Positions 1-9,134 of a stretch of 52,872 nt of DNA are shown here, in pieces. The notes under the pieces were generated by a model. The model did not search any database. It was not told the DNA's origin and was given only the letters and a program-made list of their open reading frames with translations. The position numbers and the translations under genes are program-made. Numbering within the stretch: position 1 is the stretch's first letter; the number at the start of each line of letters is the position of its first letter. Origin of the DNA: Polaribacter sp. (lineage in GTDB: Bacteria > Bacteroidota > Bacteroidia > Flavobacteriales > Flavobacteriaceae); assembly GCA_028336245.1 (NCBI GenBank), contig JAOKTT010000008.1, forward strand, positions 1-52,872, given 5' to 3'.

Positions 1-741
1 GAAGAAAAACGCATTAAACTGCAAGAAACACAAGCAAAATTAATCACCAAAGAAAATAGTGTGCTCACTGCAAAAAACGAAGTACTGAATGCACAGTTAG
101 AACTGTCTCGGATTGCCGCAAACTTTTCAGACAAAATTTCTAAGGCACAAAGTGACATGTATACCGCAAAATCCGATGGCTATGAAGCCAAAGTACAGGT
201 TTCTAAATTGGAAAATAGCAATAGTAACTATAAAATTAGAAACGGACTCTTGTACATTACGGCTCCTCTAAATGGCTATATTAACAAAGCCTTGAAAGGC
301 GGCATTGGAGGTGCTTTTAAGGCGGGAGAATCTTTAGTGGGTATGATGCCTGAAAAATATGACTTGGCTGTAGAAACCTATGTGAGACCGATTGACTTGC
401 CCTTATTGCATCTCAATGAAAAAGTACGCGTGCAATTTGACGGTTGGCCTGCCATTGTTTTTTCTGGATGGCCCAATGTCTCCTATGGAACCTACGGAGC
501 CCGCGTCATTGCCATCGAGCGCTTTATTAGCGACAACGGAAAATACCGTGTATTGCTTGCTCCTGACAACAAAGACCAAGTCTGGCCTGACGCAATTCGC
601 GTGGGGTCTGGAGCCAAAACAATCGCTTTATTAGAAGATGTTCCTATTTGGTTTGAATTGTGGCGACAAATCAATAGTTTTCCTCCCAACTATTATCAGC
701 CCGTAAAAAGTAAAAAAAGAAAATCGAATACTAAAATATAG
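1..741 (+). CDS. HlyD-family membrane fusion protein, C-terminal part
   Basis: The reading frame is open from the first base, so the N-terminus lies outside the window; 246 residues are visible. The first part is charged and helical, as in an adaptor coiled coil. It is followed by a lipoyl-like return strand containing TAPLNGYI and then a beta-rich domain, with a basic tail rich in K and R. This order fits periplasmic adaptors of type I secretion or multidrug exporters, which link an inner-membrane pump to an outer-membrane channel. A TolC-like gene starts 2 bases downstream, which supports the assignment. The cognate pump is presumably upstream and unseen, so the cargo cannot be inferred. 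Confidence 0.8.
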   Translation, partial: EEKRIKLQETQAKLITKENSVLTAKNEVLNAQLELSRIAANFSDKISKAQSDMYTAKSDGYEAKVQVSKLENSNSNYKIRNGLLYITAPLNGYINKALKGGIGGAFKAGESLVGMMPEKYDLAVETYVRPIDLPLLHLNEKVRVQFDGWPAIVFSGWPNVSYGTYGARVIAIERFISDNGKYRVLLAPDNKDQVWPDAIRVGSGAKTIALLEDVPIWFELWRQINSFPPNYYQPVKSKKRKSNTKI

Positions 742-743
742 GT

Positions 744-2141
744 ATGAAAAAATATATAATCCCCTTCTTTTTATTAATTTTCTTTTCCCAGCATGCACAA
801 GATAAAATGAAAGATGTCCTGACTTTGTCTGAATACTTGGGCTATCTCAAAAGGTACCATCCAATTGTGAAACAAGCAAACTTAATCATCAATAACAGTG
901 AAGCAAAATTACTAAAAGCAAGAGGTGCTTTTGACCCAAAAATTGAACTTGATTTTAATAAAAAACATTTTAAAGAAAACGCATATTATACCCATTTAAA
1001 TGGTTCTTTTAAAATACCTACTTGGTATGGAATTGCGTTAAAAGCAAATTTTGAGCAAAACGATGGCCTTTTTTTAAATCCAGAAAACCAAGGCCCTGTA
1101 GACGGATTATACACTGCAGGAATTTCGATTTCACTGGCTAGAGGCATGCTAACCAATAAAAGAATGACCACTTTAAAACAGGCGAAATTCTTTGTAAACC
1201 AGGCAAAAGAAGAACAGCAAATACTTGTAAATAAAATTTTATACAATGCCTCTTTGTCGTATTTTAATTGGTTAAAAACCTACAATGAAAAACGTGTTTT
1301 TAGTTCCTTTTTAAACAATGCCAAGGAGCGTTTTAAAGGTACTAAGAGAGCGTATGAAGAAGGCGATAAACCAGCAATAGACACCTTAGAAGCAGGAATC
1401 ACTTTAAATTCTAGAAGGTTGGGTTTAGAAAAAGCTAGCATCCAACTGGTACAGTCTTCTTTAGAACTATCTAATTATTTATGGTTGAATGAAAACACAC
1501 CAATCGAACTAAAGGAAAATATTATTCCAGACCTAAATACCTTTGATGCCATTGATAGCTGCTTTAATATTGGGCTCTTTCATAATGAGAACTTCGAAGT
1601 TGAACAGCATCCCAAAATAAAGGAATTAGGCTTTAAAATTAAAAGTTTAGCTGCAAATAAGCGCTTAAAAATGAATAATTTATTACCAAAAATGGACTTT
1701 CAGTATAATTTTATTTCACCCAAAGCAAAGCAACTCAATTCGTTTAACACCAATAATTATAAGGCAGGTATCCATTTTAGCTTGCCTTTATTCATACGAA
1801 AAGAAAGAGGAGATTTCGCGTTAGCAAAAATACAGTTACAAGATAAAAAACTTGAAAATAATGCAAGCAAAGTAGTCATCCAAAATAAAATAACTGCCAT
1901 TCACAAAGAATTAGCATCCTATATCTCACAAAACGATTTCACTTTTAAAATAGTAAGAGATTATGGAGTATTGCTAAGCGCAGAGGAGCGCAAGTTCTTT
2001 TTAGGAGAAAGCTCTTTACTTTTGGTCAACTATAGAGAGCAGCAATACATTGACTCTAAACTGAAAGCAATTGGTCTCGAGAACGATTTTTTTAAAGCAA
2101 AGGCGCGCTTGTTTAAAGCAGCTGTCATCGCGATCAATTAA
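744..2141 (+). CDS. TolC-family outer membrane efflux protein
   Basis: This 465-residue protein begins with a signal peptide (about residues 1-19: a lysine pair, a hydrophobic core, then SQHAQ). It continues with long amphipathic helices and alternating strand segments typical of the outer membrane efflux protein fold, including repeated stretches such as NNSEAKLLKARGAFDPKIE near residue 50. Proteins of this family form trimeric channels across the outer membrane and periplasm. It starts 2 bases after the HlyD-type gene, so the two are almost certainly co-transcribed and form the outer part of one exporter. It converges on the MaoC gene with only 12 bases between the stop codons. Confidence 0.85.
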   Translation: MKKYIIPFFLLIFFSQHAQDKMKDVLTLSEYLGYLKRYHPIVKQANLIINNSEAKLLKARGAFDPKIELDFNKKHFKENAYYTHLNGSFKIPTWYGIALKANFEQNDGLFLNPENQGPVDGLYTAGISISLARGMLTNKRMTTLKQAKFFVNQAKEEQQILVNKILYNASLSYFNWLKTYNEKRVFSSFLNNAKERFKGTKRAYEEGDKPAIDTLEAGITLNSRRLGLEKASIQLVQSSLELSNYLWLNENTPIELKENIIPDLNTFDAIDSCFNIGLFHNENFEVEQHPKIKELGFKIKSLAANKRLKMNNLLPKMDFQYNFISPKAKQLNSFNTNNYKAGIHFSLPLFIRKERGDFALAKIQLQDKKLENNASKVVIQNKITAIHKELASYISQNDFTFKIVRDYGVLLSAEERKFFLGESSLLLVNYREQQYIDSKLKAIGLENDFFKAKARLFKAAVIAIN

Positions 2142-2153
2142 CCTTTAGCGCTG

Positions 2154-2612
2154 TTACTCAAAGAAAGCCGCCAAAAACTCAGCAACACATGCAGGCTTCT
2201 TTTGTCCTTTAATCTCAATACTACAAGCGAAGGTTACTTTGACCCCATTGTTTGGTAAGTCCTCCATAGAAACTACTTTAGAAAGCATTCGCAACTGACT
2301 GTTCACCGGAACGGCATTTGGGAAACGCACTTTATTCAAACCGTAATTCAAACCCATTTTTAAGCTTTTAATAGTAAAAACTTCTTCCAGTAACTTAGAA
2401 ATCATCGCTACAGACATAAATCCGTGTGCAATGGTACTTTTAAAAGGAGACTCTTTGACAGCTCTTTCTGCATCTACATGAATCCACTGTTTGTCTAAAG
2501 TAGCATTGGCAAAGTCATCAATCATTTGTTGAGTAATGGGATACCAATTACCTACTGGTAATACTTTTCCTACCATTGTTCTGAAATCTGAAATTGTATT
2601 AAAAACTTCCAT
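2154..2612 (-). CDS. MaoC-family hot-dog dehydratase/hydratase
   Basis: The protein has 152 residues, the usual size for a single-domain MaoC hydratase. The hydratase motif is visible: D40 and H45 in ATLDKQWIHVD, followed by SPFKSTIAHGF around residues 55-65. Family members hydrate 2-enoyl-CoA or enoyl-ACP substrates with (R) stereochemistry; the true substrate here is unknown. It is the last gene of a tight leftward run after the DEAD-box helicase and the TRIC-type protein, starting 2 bases beyond the TRIC stop. This spacing implies co-transcription but not necessarily a shared function. Confidence 0.85.
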   Translation of the reverse strand: MEVFNTISDFRTMVGKVLPVGNWYPITQQMIDDFANATLDKQWIHVDAERAVKESPFKSTIAHGFMSVAMISKLLEEVFTIKSLKMGLNYGLNKVRFPNAVPVNSQLRMLSKVVSMEDLPNNGVKVTFACSIEIKGQKKPACVAEFLAAFFE

Positions 2613-2614
2613 CT

Positions 2615-3244
2615 TTATTTTTTAAACCTTGTGAATAGATCGTACTTTATTTTGGGGAGTTCTAAATGCAGTTTTACAGCAACTATGCGGATACTCACAA
2701 CAACAGTGGCTGAAATTATAAAATTTATATTTTCATCGACCCTAAAATACGACAAAATTAAATACATCAATCCTCCAACCAAACAAGCGGAAGCATAAAT
2801 TTCTTTTTCAAAGATTAATGGTACTTTATTGGTCAACACATCACGCAACACACCGCCAAAAACAGCAGATATCATTCCCATAATCAACGCAACTAAAGGA
2901 TGTAGATTATAAGCCAAGCCTTTTTGAAGCCCGAGTAGCGTAAAAACACTCAAACCTATGGTATCAAACAAAAACATGGTGGTACTCAGGTACCCGATTT
3001 TACTTTTCACAAGAAAAGTAAACAGTACCGCAAAAAATATCGTGTATAAGTAATTTAAATCTCCAATCCAATTGATAGGATGTGCATCGATTAAAACATC
3101 ACGCAACATACCACCACCAACAGCAGTAACAAATGCAATAATAATTACTCCAAATAAATCCAATTTTTTATCTGAAGCCACCAAAGTACCACTGATTGCA
3201 AAAGCAAAGGTTCCTAAAATATCCAACACATAAATAACATCCAT
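2615..3244 (-). CDS. TRIC-type (UPF0126) membrane protein
   Basis: A 209-residue, strongly hydrophobic protein with about seven membrane segments. It shows the internal duplication typical of the family: a glycine-rich motif with RDV near residues 43-50 (GGGMLRDV) and again near 129-136 (FGGVLRDV). Bacterial members related to trimeric intracellular cation channels are reported to conduct monovalent cations, but the role in this bacterium is inferred only. It lies between the helicase stop, one base away, and the MaoC start, two bases away, so it is the middle gene of a compact operon. Confidence 0.85.
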   Translation of the reverse strand: MDVIYVLDILGTFAFAISGTLVASDKKLDLFGVIIIAFVTAVGGGMLRDVLIDAHPINWIGDLNYLYTIFFAVLFTFLVKSKIGYLSTTMFLFDTIGLSVFTLLGLQKGLAYNLHPLVALIMGMISAVFGGVLRDVLTNKVPLIFEKEIYASACLVGGLMYLILSYFRVDENINFIISATVVVSIRIVAVKLHLELPKIKYDLFTRFKK

Positions 3245-3245
3245 T

Positions 3246-4367
3246 TTATACGCTCACTTCTGTGAATTTTATATTGAGTGACTTCTGAATATCATGAACT
3301 TTTTCAAGTTCATTGGGTAAGATAAACGCCAAGGAAGTACCTGTTTTTCCAGCTCTTGCGGTTCTACCACTTCTATGCGTATAATATTCTAATTGCTCTG
3401 GCAATTGGTGGTGTATCACAAATTCTAATCCACTCACATCAATTCCTCTTGCAGAAACATCCGTAGAAACTAAATATTGTAAATTTTCCTTTTTGAAAGC
3501 ACGCATTACTTTATCACGTTCTTTTTGTTGCATATTTCCTTCTAAAGCAGCAGTAGAAAAACCTTCTTCAATAAGTAAGTTGGCTAAATTTTGAGCGCCA
3601 GCTTTGGTTCTACAAAAAATAATTCCACGTTGGGTACCTCTTTTTTCTAGAAAAGAAATAATATCATCCGCTTTTGTTTTTAGCGTCGTTTTCACAAACT
3701 GATGTCTAATATTCGCATTCACCAAAGCATTTTTATTCACTTCGACTCTCGGTGCATTCGAATCCATATACGTTTTAATAATACGTTTTATTTCCTCTGG
3801 CATGGTCGCTGAAAACAACCAAGTATTTCGATTACTCTGAGAAGAGAATTTTAAGATATGGTTCAAATCTTGCTTAAATCCCATACTTAACATTTCATCG
3901 GCCTCATCTAAAACTACTGTTTTTACATGACTGATATCAATATCTCCCCGCTCAATTAAATCAATAAGCCTCCCTGGAGTTGCTACCACAACATGTGTAG
4001 TTCTTTTTAAATTCCCTATCTGTCTGTCAATTTTCTCTCCACCAAAAACTGCTTCAATAAATATTTTATCCTCGTTGTATTTTGTAAACTTAAATAGCTG
4101 CTTTTTAATCTGCTGCACCAACTCCCTTGTTGGGGACAATACCAAGGTTTGAATATGGTCGGAACTCGCATCAATATGGTGTAGTATTGGCAAACCGAAA
4201 GCTGCAGTTTTCCCGGTACCTGTTTGTGCCAATCCAATAAAATCTGTTTTCGAATTTAATAAAATAGGAATCGTCTGTTCCTGAATTTCTGTAGGCATAG
4301 AAATCCCTAATTCTTGAATCGATTTGATGTATGCAGGAGTGATTCCTAATGCCGAGAATGAAGCCAT
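3246..4367 (-). CDS. DEAD-box ATP-dependent RNA helicase
   Basis: The 373-residue protein carries the helicase motifs in order: Q motif around residues 10-30, Walker A AQTGTGKT (47-54), PTREL (79-83), DEAD (154-157), SAT (186-188) and HRSGRTAR (331-338). It ends soon after the RecA-like domain 2 and lacks the long basic tail seen in many RhlE or DeaD proteins. Such enzymes unwind short RNA duplexes and act in ribosome assembly or RNA decay. A -7 box (TATCTTTG) sits 20 bases upstream, so this gene probably heads the operon that continues into the TRIC and MaoC genes. Confidence 0.93.
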   Translation of the reverse strand: MASFSALGITPAYIKSIQELGISMPTEIQEQTIPILLNSKTDFIGLAQTGTGKTAAFGLPILHHIDASSDHIQTLVLSPTRELVQQIKKQLFKFTKYNEDKIFIEAVFGGEKIDRQIGNLKRTTHVVVATPGRLIDLIERGDIDISHVKTVVLDEADEMLSMGFKQDLNHILKFSSQSNRNTWLFSATMPEEIKRIIKTYMDSNAPRVEVNKNALVNANIRHQFVKTTLKTKADDIISFLEKRGTQRGIIFCRTKAGAQNLANLLIEEGFSTAALEGNMQQKERDKVMRAFKKENLQYLVSTDVSARGIDVSGLEFVIHHQLPEQLEYYTHRSGRTARAGKTGTSLAFILPNELEKVHDIQKSLNIKFTEVSV

Positions 4368-4386
4368 TTTGTTTGTAAATTTTGTG

Positions 4387-4394
4387 CAAAGATA
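4387..4394 (-). promoter_or_regulatory. -7 box of the helicase operon
   Basis: On the minus strand the sequence is TATCTTTG followed by CACA, an exact match to the Bacteroidota -7 consensus TAnnTTTG. It lies 20 bases before the helicase ATG and 3 bases after the thioesterase stop. No TTG element is visible at the expected -33 distance, so strength is uncertain. Confidence 0.5.
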
Positions 4395-4397
4395 CTT

Positions 4398-4793
4398 TTA
4401 TTTAATAGGTTGTAATACATTTAAAACATTTTCTCTAATTCTCGCAGGTTTGAAGCTTTTTGCATCCAACATACCCCAAACGGTTTTTGCTTTCACGAGT
4501 AATTCCGATCCTTTGTAAAAATCCATCAAACGTTCTGATTTAAAACCTTTGGTTTCTCCTACCCATGTTTTTACCGTAATATCATCTCCTAATAATGCTT
4601 GTTTTAAATAATCTATTTCATGCTTAAGCACTACCCAAACATACTCGGACAAAGCATTGTTCTTTGTTAAAAATGCCCAATGCGCAACAGCAACTCGGTC
4701 CATCCACTTTACGTAGACCACATTATTCACATGGTTTAAGGTGTCTATATCTTCTGCCATTACCTTTATTTTTAACTCAAAAACATCTTTCAT
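4398..4793 (-). CDS. YbgC/4HBT-family acyl-CoA thioesterase
   Basis: This 131-residue single hot-dog domain protein shows the family motif D-x3-H-x-N-N-x3-Y near its start: D17 is the catalytic aspartate position, followed by H21, N23, N24 and Y27. Enzymes of this family hydrolyse acyl-CoA or acyl-ACP thioesters in the cytoplasm. The length is normal. It is upstream of the helicase gene, but a separate -7 box lies between them, so it may be its own transcription unit. A -7 box is also present 15 bases ahead of its own ATG. Confidence 0.85.
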   Translation of the reverse strand: MKDVFELKIKVMAEDIDTLNHVNNVVYVKWMDRVAVAHWAFLTKNNALSEYVWVVLKHEIDYLKQALLGDDITVKTWVGETKGFKSERLMDFYKGSELLVKAKTVWGMLDAKSFKPARIRENVLNVLQPIK

Positions 4794-4807
4794 ATGGTTC
4801 GTTTTTA

Positions 4808-4815
4808 CAAATTTA
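4808..4815 (-). promoter_or_regulatory. -7 box of the thioesterase gene
   Basis: The minus strand reads TAAATTTG, matching TAnnTTTG, 15 bases upstream of the thioesterase ATG in the divergent spacer shared with the MATE gene. No clear -33 TTG is seen. Confidence 0.45.
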
Positions 4816-4897
4816 TAAATTTTAATAGTCCTATAATAATTATTGATGTTTCATTTTCAATAAAACAACTATTATTTCCTTTCTTTGCAGCACTTTT

Positions 4898-6235
4898 ATG
4901 AACAAACTAGCAAACGATTTAGGGACCCAACCAATAAGTAAATTACTCATAAAACAAGCAGTTCCTGCTACCATTGGAATTCTTGTCATGTCCTTAAACA
5001 TGATCGTGGACACCATTTTTGTTGGACAGTGGATAGGAGTTCTTGCCATTGCTGCTATTACAGTGGTATTGCCCATCGTTTTTCTTATTTCTTCTATAGG
5101 AATGGGTATTGGAATTGGTGGGAGTTCAATTATATCGCGTGCACTAGGTGCCAATGATACTAAAAAAGCTTTCCTAACTTTTGGAAATCAAATTAGTTTG
5201 ACTGTTATTTTAGCACTTTTATTTGTGATTCTTGGCAGTATTTATAGCGCTCCTATATTGAGTTTATTCGGAGCAAAAGGGACCATTCTCCCCATTGCAG
5301 CGGAATATTATGGCGTCATTATTTATGGTGTCCCATTTTTAGCTTTTGCCATGATGGGAAATCCAACGATTAGAGCCGAAGGAAAACCAAAGTTTGCCAT
5401 GTATGCGATGATGGTTCCTGCCGTTTTAAATGTCGCATTAGACATTCTATTTATCAAAGTATTTGATTGGGGAATGTGGGGAGCTGGTTTGGCGACTTCC
5501 TTATCTTATGCCAGTTGCGGTCTCTACATTCTATACTTTTTTCTGTCCTCAAAAAGTGAATTACAAATTATTCCTAAAAACTTTAAATTAGATTTTCCTA
5601 TTCTGAAAGAAATTGCAAAATTAGGAGGCATATCTGTCGTGAGACAAGGTGCTATTAGTATCTTAATGATTGTCTTAAATTACTCACTATACACTTATGG
5701 AGGGGAAATATCGATTGCAGTCTATGGAATTATCAACCGCGTTATGATGTTTGCCCTTTCCCCTGTATTAGGTGTTACTCAAGGCTTCTTGCCGGTTGCT
5801 GGATATAATATTGGGGCAAATCAAAACGAACGTGTGAAGGAAACGATAAAAAAATCCATTTATTTTGGATCTATTCTGGGAACGCTTATTTTTATTGCTA
5901 TTGTTATCTTTAAAGAGGAAATTATTTGGATTTTTACGAACGACGAAACGCTGCTTGCACAAACCCCCGATGCCATGTTGACTGCCTTTTTAGTGACCCC
6001 AATTGTGACCCTGCAGTTGATTGGTTCTGCCTATTTCCAAGCAGCAGGAAAAGCAATGCCTGCACTAGTACTAACACTATTAAAACAAGGGATTTTCTTG
6101 ATTCCACTTGCTTACATGCTCCCTATTTATTATGGTGTTGATGGCGTTTGGTGGTCCTTTCCAATTGCAGATACCCTGGCAACCATCATTACTGTACTTG
6201 TATTGAAACGAGAGGTTTACAAAAATTTAAAATAA
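4898..6235 (+). CDS. MATE-family multidrug/Na+ antiporter
   Basis: A 445-residue protein made of about twelve hydrophobic helices in two similar halves, the full length expected of MATE exporters. The first helix region (residues 18-45, with PATIGILVMSLNMIVDTIFVGQ) and the GGSSIISRALGA segment near 77-88 are typical of the DinF/NorM-like branch. MATE proteins expel organic cations or other toxic compounds from the cytoplasm using a Na+ or H+ gradient. The gene stands alone, divergent from the thioesterase and convergent with the DUF2461 gene. Substrate specificity cannot be read from the sequence. Confidence 0.9.
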   Translation: MNKLANDLGTQPISKLLIKQAVPATIGILVMSLNMIVDTIFVGQWIGVLAIAAITVVLPIVFLISSIGMGIGIGGSSIISRALGANDTKKAFLTFGNQISLTVILALLFVILGSIYSAPILSLFGAKGTILPIAAEYYGVIIYGVPFLAFAMMGNPTIRAEGKPKFAMYAMMVPAVLNVALDILFIKVFDWGMWGAGLATSLSYASCGLYILYFFLSSKSELQIIPKNFKLDFPILKEIAKLGGISVVRQGAISILMIVLNYSLYTYGGEISIAVYGIINRVMMFALSPVLGVTQGFLPVAGYNIGANQNERVKETIKKSIYFGSILGTLIFIAIVIFKEEIIWIFTNDETLLAQTPDAMLTAFLVTPIVTLQLIGSAYFQAAGKAMPALVLTLLKQGIFLIPLAYMLPIYYGVDGVWWSFPIADTLATIITVLVLKREVYKNLK

Positions 6236-6291
6236 AATGAAGCACCCCGCACCCCTCAATTACACTTTTTTTAAAATGAAAAACATAGTAC

Positions 6292-6966
6292 TTAAACCAA
6301 CAATTCCCCATTTAAGTTGGTCGTTAGAATATCACTAAAAAGATTAAAAAATGGTCGCAAGGCTTTGAAACTTATATTTACTTCTTCTGCAAAATTTGGA
6401 GACAACACTTCTGCATCGGTAAAACTTCTACTGGCAATAAACCCCTTTTTTCGAAGCAATTCAACCTCAGGATGCTCTTTATCAAAACCTCTTGGTGCTG
6501 TTTTTAATTCAGAAAATCTTTCAAATTTGCCGCCAAAATATTTTTTATAGTTTTCATCCTTTAAAACACCTTTTATTTCTGAAGCATCTAATTCAATTTC
6601 TTTCCGAATTCTAAACAAATCTTCCTTACTTGGCTCCCAAAATCCACCAGCTAAAAAAGAAGCTCCGGGTCTAATTCTTAAAAAATACCCTCCTCTTAGA
6701 GTAGCCCCCAACCTTGCATATGAATTTGCAAAATGCGCTTTGTAGGGGGTCTTGTCTTTTGAAAAACGGACATCTCTATAAATACGCATCATTTTAGATT
6801 TCTCTATCTCATCATGCTTTTGCAAGTCTTGATGAATTGCTGCAAAGACATTCTTTGCATTTTGCTGGGCACTTAAATAAGTCTCTTTTTGATCGGCAAA
6901 CCAATCTCTATTGTTATTTTCCTGAAGATTTTTTAGGTATTGAAGGGTTTCTTTCTCGAATTGCAT
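6292..6966 (-). CDS. DUF2461 (TIGR02453) family protein
   Basis: From the ATG at 6964-6966 the protein has 224 residues; an upstream TTG would add nine residues that look non-conserved. Recognisable family signatures are an N-terminal LKNLQENNNRDWFADQK segment, a central RFSKDKTPYKAHF motif and a glycine-rich RGGYFLRI strand. The family is widespread in Bacteroidota and has no firmly established function known to me. No signal peptide or membrane helix is evident, so a cytoplasmic location is likely. Stop codons of this gene and the MATE gene face each other across 56 bases. Confidence 0.85.
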   Translation of the reverse strand: MQFEKETLQYLKNLQENNNRDWFADQKETYLSAQQNAKNVFAAIHQDLQKHDEIEKSKMMRIYRDVRFSKDKTPYKAHFANSYARLGATLRGGYFLRIRPGASFLAGGFWEPSKEDLFRIRKEIELDASEIKGVLKDENYKKYFGGKFERFSELKTAPRGFDKEHPEVELLRKKGFIASRSFTDAEVLSPNFAEEVNISFKALRPFFNLFSDILTTNLNGELLV

Positions 6967-7091
6967 GTGCTTCGTATTTTTTAAAAAGTTCAATTTACAA
7001 AGAATTCTACAAAATAAAAGCCGCTACTTCCAAAATTAACAGCAAATAAGCTGCCTTTATTCCTATAAATTAGTGAAATTAGTGCTTGAAA

Positions 7092-7880
7092 ATGAAGCAT
7101 CAAAAAATAAAAGATATTCAGAAAAGGTATGTGGGCTTTTTACAAACACCTGCATTGTGGAAAGGCGCTGCTGTTTTAGAGATGCGACAGTTAGAAATCC
7201 CGATGCATCCTGCCAGATTTGATAGTATTATGGATGAAAAAGCGCGGCTTGGAAGGTATATAGAACGCTTTGTATTCTTTCAATTGCGCCAGGCTCCAAA
7301 CCATACCATTATTTCAGAAAATATTCAAATTCATAAAGACAAGATTACACTTGGCGAATTGGATTGCATTCTAATGAAAGACGAGCAACCAATTCATTTG
7401 GAAATTAGTTATAAATTTTACCTCTATGATCATACTGTTGGGACTTCAGAAATCGCCCACTTTATTGGCCCAAACAGAAAAGATTCTCTCTTAGAAAAAC
7501 TTACAAAATTAAAGCAAAAACAATTGCCGCTGCTCTGTTCAAAAGATTGTAAACCTTACCTAAAAAGCATTGCTTTAAAAGCGGAACAAATGACACAATA
7601 TGTCTGTTTTAAAGCACAGTTATTTATACCATATTCAAATATGAACAGGCAATTAAAGACGATAAACCAAGCCTGTATTGTTGGATTTTATGCAAACGTA
7701 AAAGAGCTTCAACAATTGTCTGCCTGTAAATTTTACATTCCTATTAAAAAAGATTGGTTGGTGCAGCCCTATGAACGGGTGAATTGGCAGTCTTTTGAAT
7801 ATTTTACAAAAGCTACAAAAGAATATTTAGAACGTGAGTTTTCGCCACTCTGCTGGGTTAAAAACCCAATGGAGTTATAG
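7092..7880 (+). CDS. DUF1853 family protein
   Basis: The ATG at 7092 gives 262 residues; a TTG two codons upstream is less likely. The sequence resembles DUF1853 proteins: an N-terminal aromatic WKGAAV-type segment, then RLGRYIERFVFFQL, a GELDCIL strand and HLEISYKFYLY. The pattern ELDCIL followed by HLEISYKF recalls the acidic and lysine residues of the PD-(D/E)xK nuclease core, but this is an inference from spacing only. The gene is followed by the terminator of the opposing adaptor operon. Function is unknown. Confidence 0.75.
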   Translation: MKHQKIKDIQKRYVGFLQTPALWKGAAVLEMRQLEIPMHPARFDSIMDEKARLGRYIERFVFFQLRQAPNHTIISENIQIHKDKITLGELDCILMKDEQPIHLEISYKFYLYDHTVGTSEIAHFIGPNRKDSLLEKLTKLKQKQLPLLCSKDCKPYLKSIALKAEQMTQYVCFKAQLFIPYSNMNRQLKTINQACIVGFYANVKELQQLSACKFYIPIKKDWLVQPYERVNWQSFEYFTKATKEYLEREFSPLCWVKNPMEL

Positions 7881-7943
7881 AGAAATTCTTTTTGGTTTGG
7901 TGGGGTTAATGGTTGCACCATATGAACCAAATGCAGTATGGAA

Positions 7944-7983
7944 CAAAAAAAAGAGAGGAACCTACTCGCGCATATTCCTCTCT
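7944..7983 (-). terminator. Rho-independent terminator of the MacAB-like operon
   Basis: A nine-base stem (AGAGAGGAA at 7952-7960 with TTCCTCTCT at 7975-7983) encloses a 14-base loop. Read on the minus strand it is followed by a run of eight T, 20 bases after the adaptor stop codon. It ends the leftward ABC exporter operon. Confidence 0.8.
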
Positions 7984-8002
7984 CCAACAAAACTAACTGA
8001 AA

Positions 8003-9115
8003 TTATTTATCCTCTTCTTCCTCCTTTTTAGAAGCCTTGTTCCAAATCTTTATTTTATCCTCAGCAATAACACCTTTAATAATCTCTACGTTTACGCCAT
8101 CAGAAGTCCCTAATTCTACCATTCTTTTTTCAAAAACGCCCTGCGTAGTTTCTACTTCTACATAGGGTGCTTCCGTTTCCTTTTCAAAGCGTAATAAACC
8201 CTCTTTTATAGACAAAACACTGTCTTTTTTAACTAAAATAATTTCTGCATTTGCACTATAACCAGCTCTAATAAAAAAATTATCATCTAAAGATACATCT
8301 GCTTTAATTTTGAATTGAACAGCTCCTCCCTCTTCAGTTCCTTTCGGAGCAATAAAATTTAATTTTGCAGGAAACTTCTTCCCTTCGATTGCACCAATTG
8401 AAACTTCAATGGTAGTGCCTCTTACTAATTTTCCTACTTCAGATTCATCTACTTTTCCTTCAAAAATCATTTTACTCATATCAGCAATAGACGCAATTGT
8501 AGTTCCAGCATTAAAGTTATTAGACTGAATTACTTGATCTCCCTCTTTTACAGGTATCTCCAAAATTGTACCAGACATTTGTGCAATAATATTGGTGTTT
8601 GCTCCTCCACCTAAATTGGCCGAACCTTTTTTAATAATTAAATAATCATTCTCAGCATTTTTTAAGTCTTGTTTCGCCTGGTCGTAAGACAACTCAGCAC
8701 TTTCATATTCTGCTCTCGCAATTACCCCTTTATCAAATAAATTCTTAGTTCTTTTGAAAGAAACTTGTCCATTATTTACTCTCAACTTCGTATTATCTAC
8801 CCTACCTTTTGCGCTGATTAAAGCTTGTTCATTAGGTACAACTCTCACTACGGCAATTAGGTCTCCTTTTTTAACTTTAGAGCCTTCTGACAACATTACC
8901 TTATCTATAATTCCTGTTATTTGAGGCTTAATTTCAATTTCCTCCAAAGGAATTACTTTTCCAGTAGCCACTGTTTTTTTTACAATTGTAGTTCTAAATG
9001 GTGTTTCCGTTTCAAATACTAAAATACTCTTGCTATTCTTTTTACCGAACCAAACAAGTGCTGCAATAAAAAATATTGCGATAACTATTAAAATAATTTT
9101 TGCTCTTTTACTCAT
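8003..9115 (-). CDS. MacA-like efflux adaptor (RND/HlyD family)
   Basis: The 370-residue protein has one N-terminal membrane helix (about residues 5-25). It continues with a split lipoyl-like domain (IKPQITGIIDKV near 63-74 and its return strand AQMSGTILEIPVKEGDQV near 180-197), a helical hairpin between them (about 95-165), and beta-barrel and membrane-proximal domains. This is the MacA layout for periplasmic adaptors of tripartite exporters. It is the last of four leftward genes (ATPase, permease, permease, adaptor) with very short spacers. The tail is lysine and glutamate rich. A TolC partner is not encoded in this operon; the one at 744-2141 belongs to a different unit. Confidence 0.88.
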   Translation of the reverse strand: MSKRAKIILIVIAIFFIAALVWFGKKNSKSILVFETETPFRTTIVKKTVATGKVIPLEEIEIKPQITGIIDKVMLSEGSKVKKGDLIAVVRVVPNEQALISAKGRVDNTKLRVNNGQVSFKRTKNLFDKGVIARAEYESAELSYDQAKQDLKNAENDYLIIKKGSANLGGGANTNIIAQMSGTILEIPVKEGDQVIQSNNFNAGTTIASIADMSKMIFEGKVDESEVGKLVRGTTIEVSIGAIEGKKFPAKLNFIAPKGTEEGGAVQFKIKADVSLDDNFFIRAGYSANAEIILVKKDSVLSIKEGLLRFEKETEAPYVEVETTQGVFEKRMVELGTSDGVNVEIIKGVIAEDKIKIWNKASKKEEEEDK

Positions 9116-9134
9116 GATTTGTTGTTGATTGATT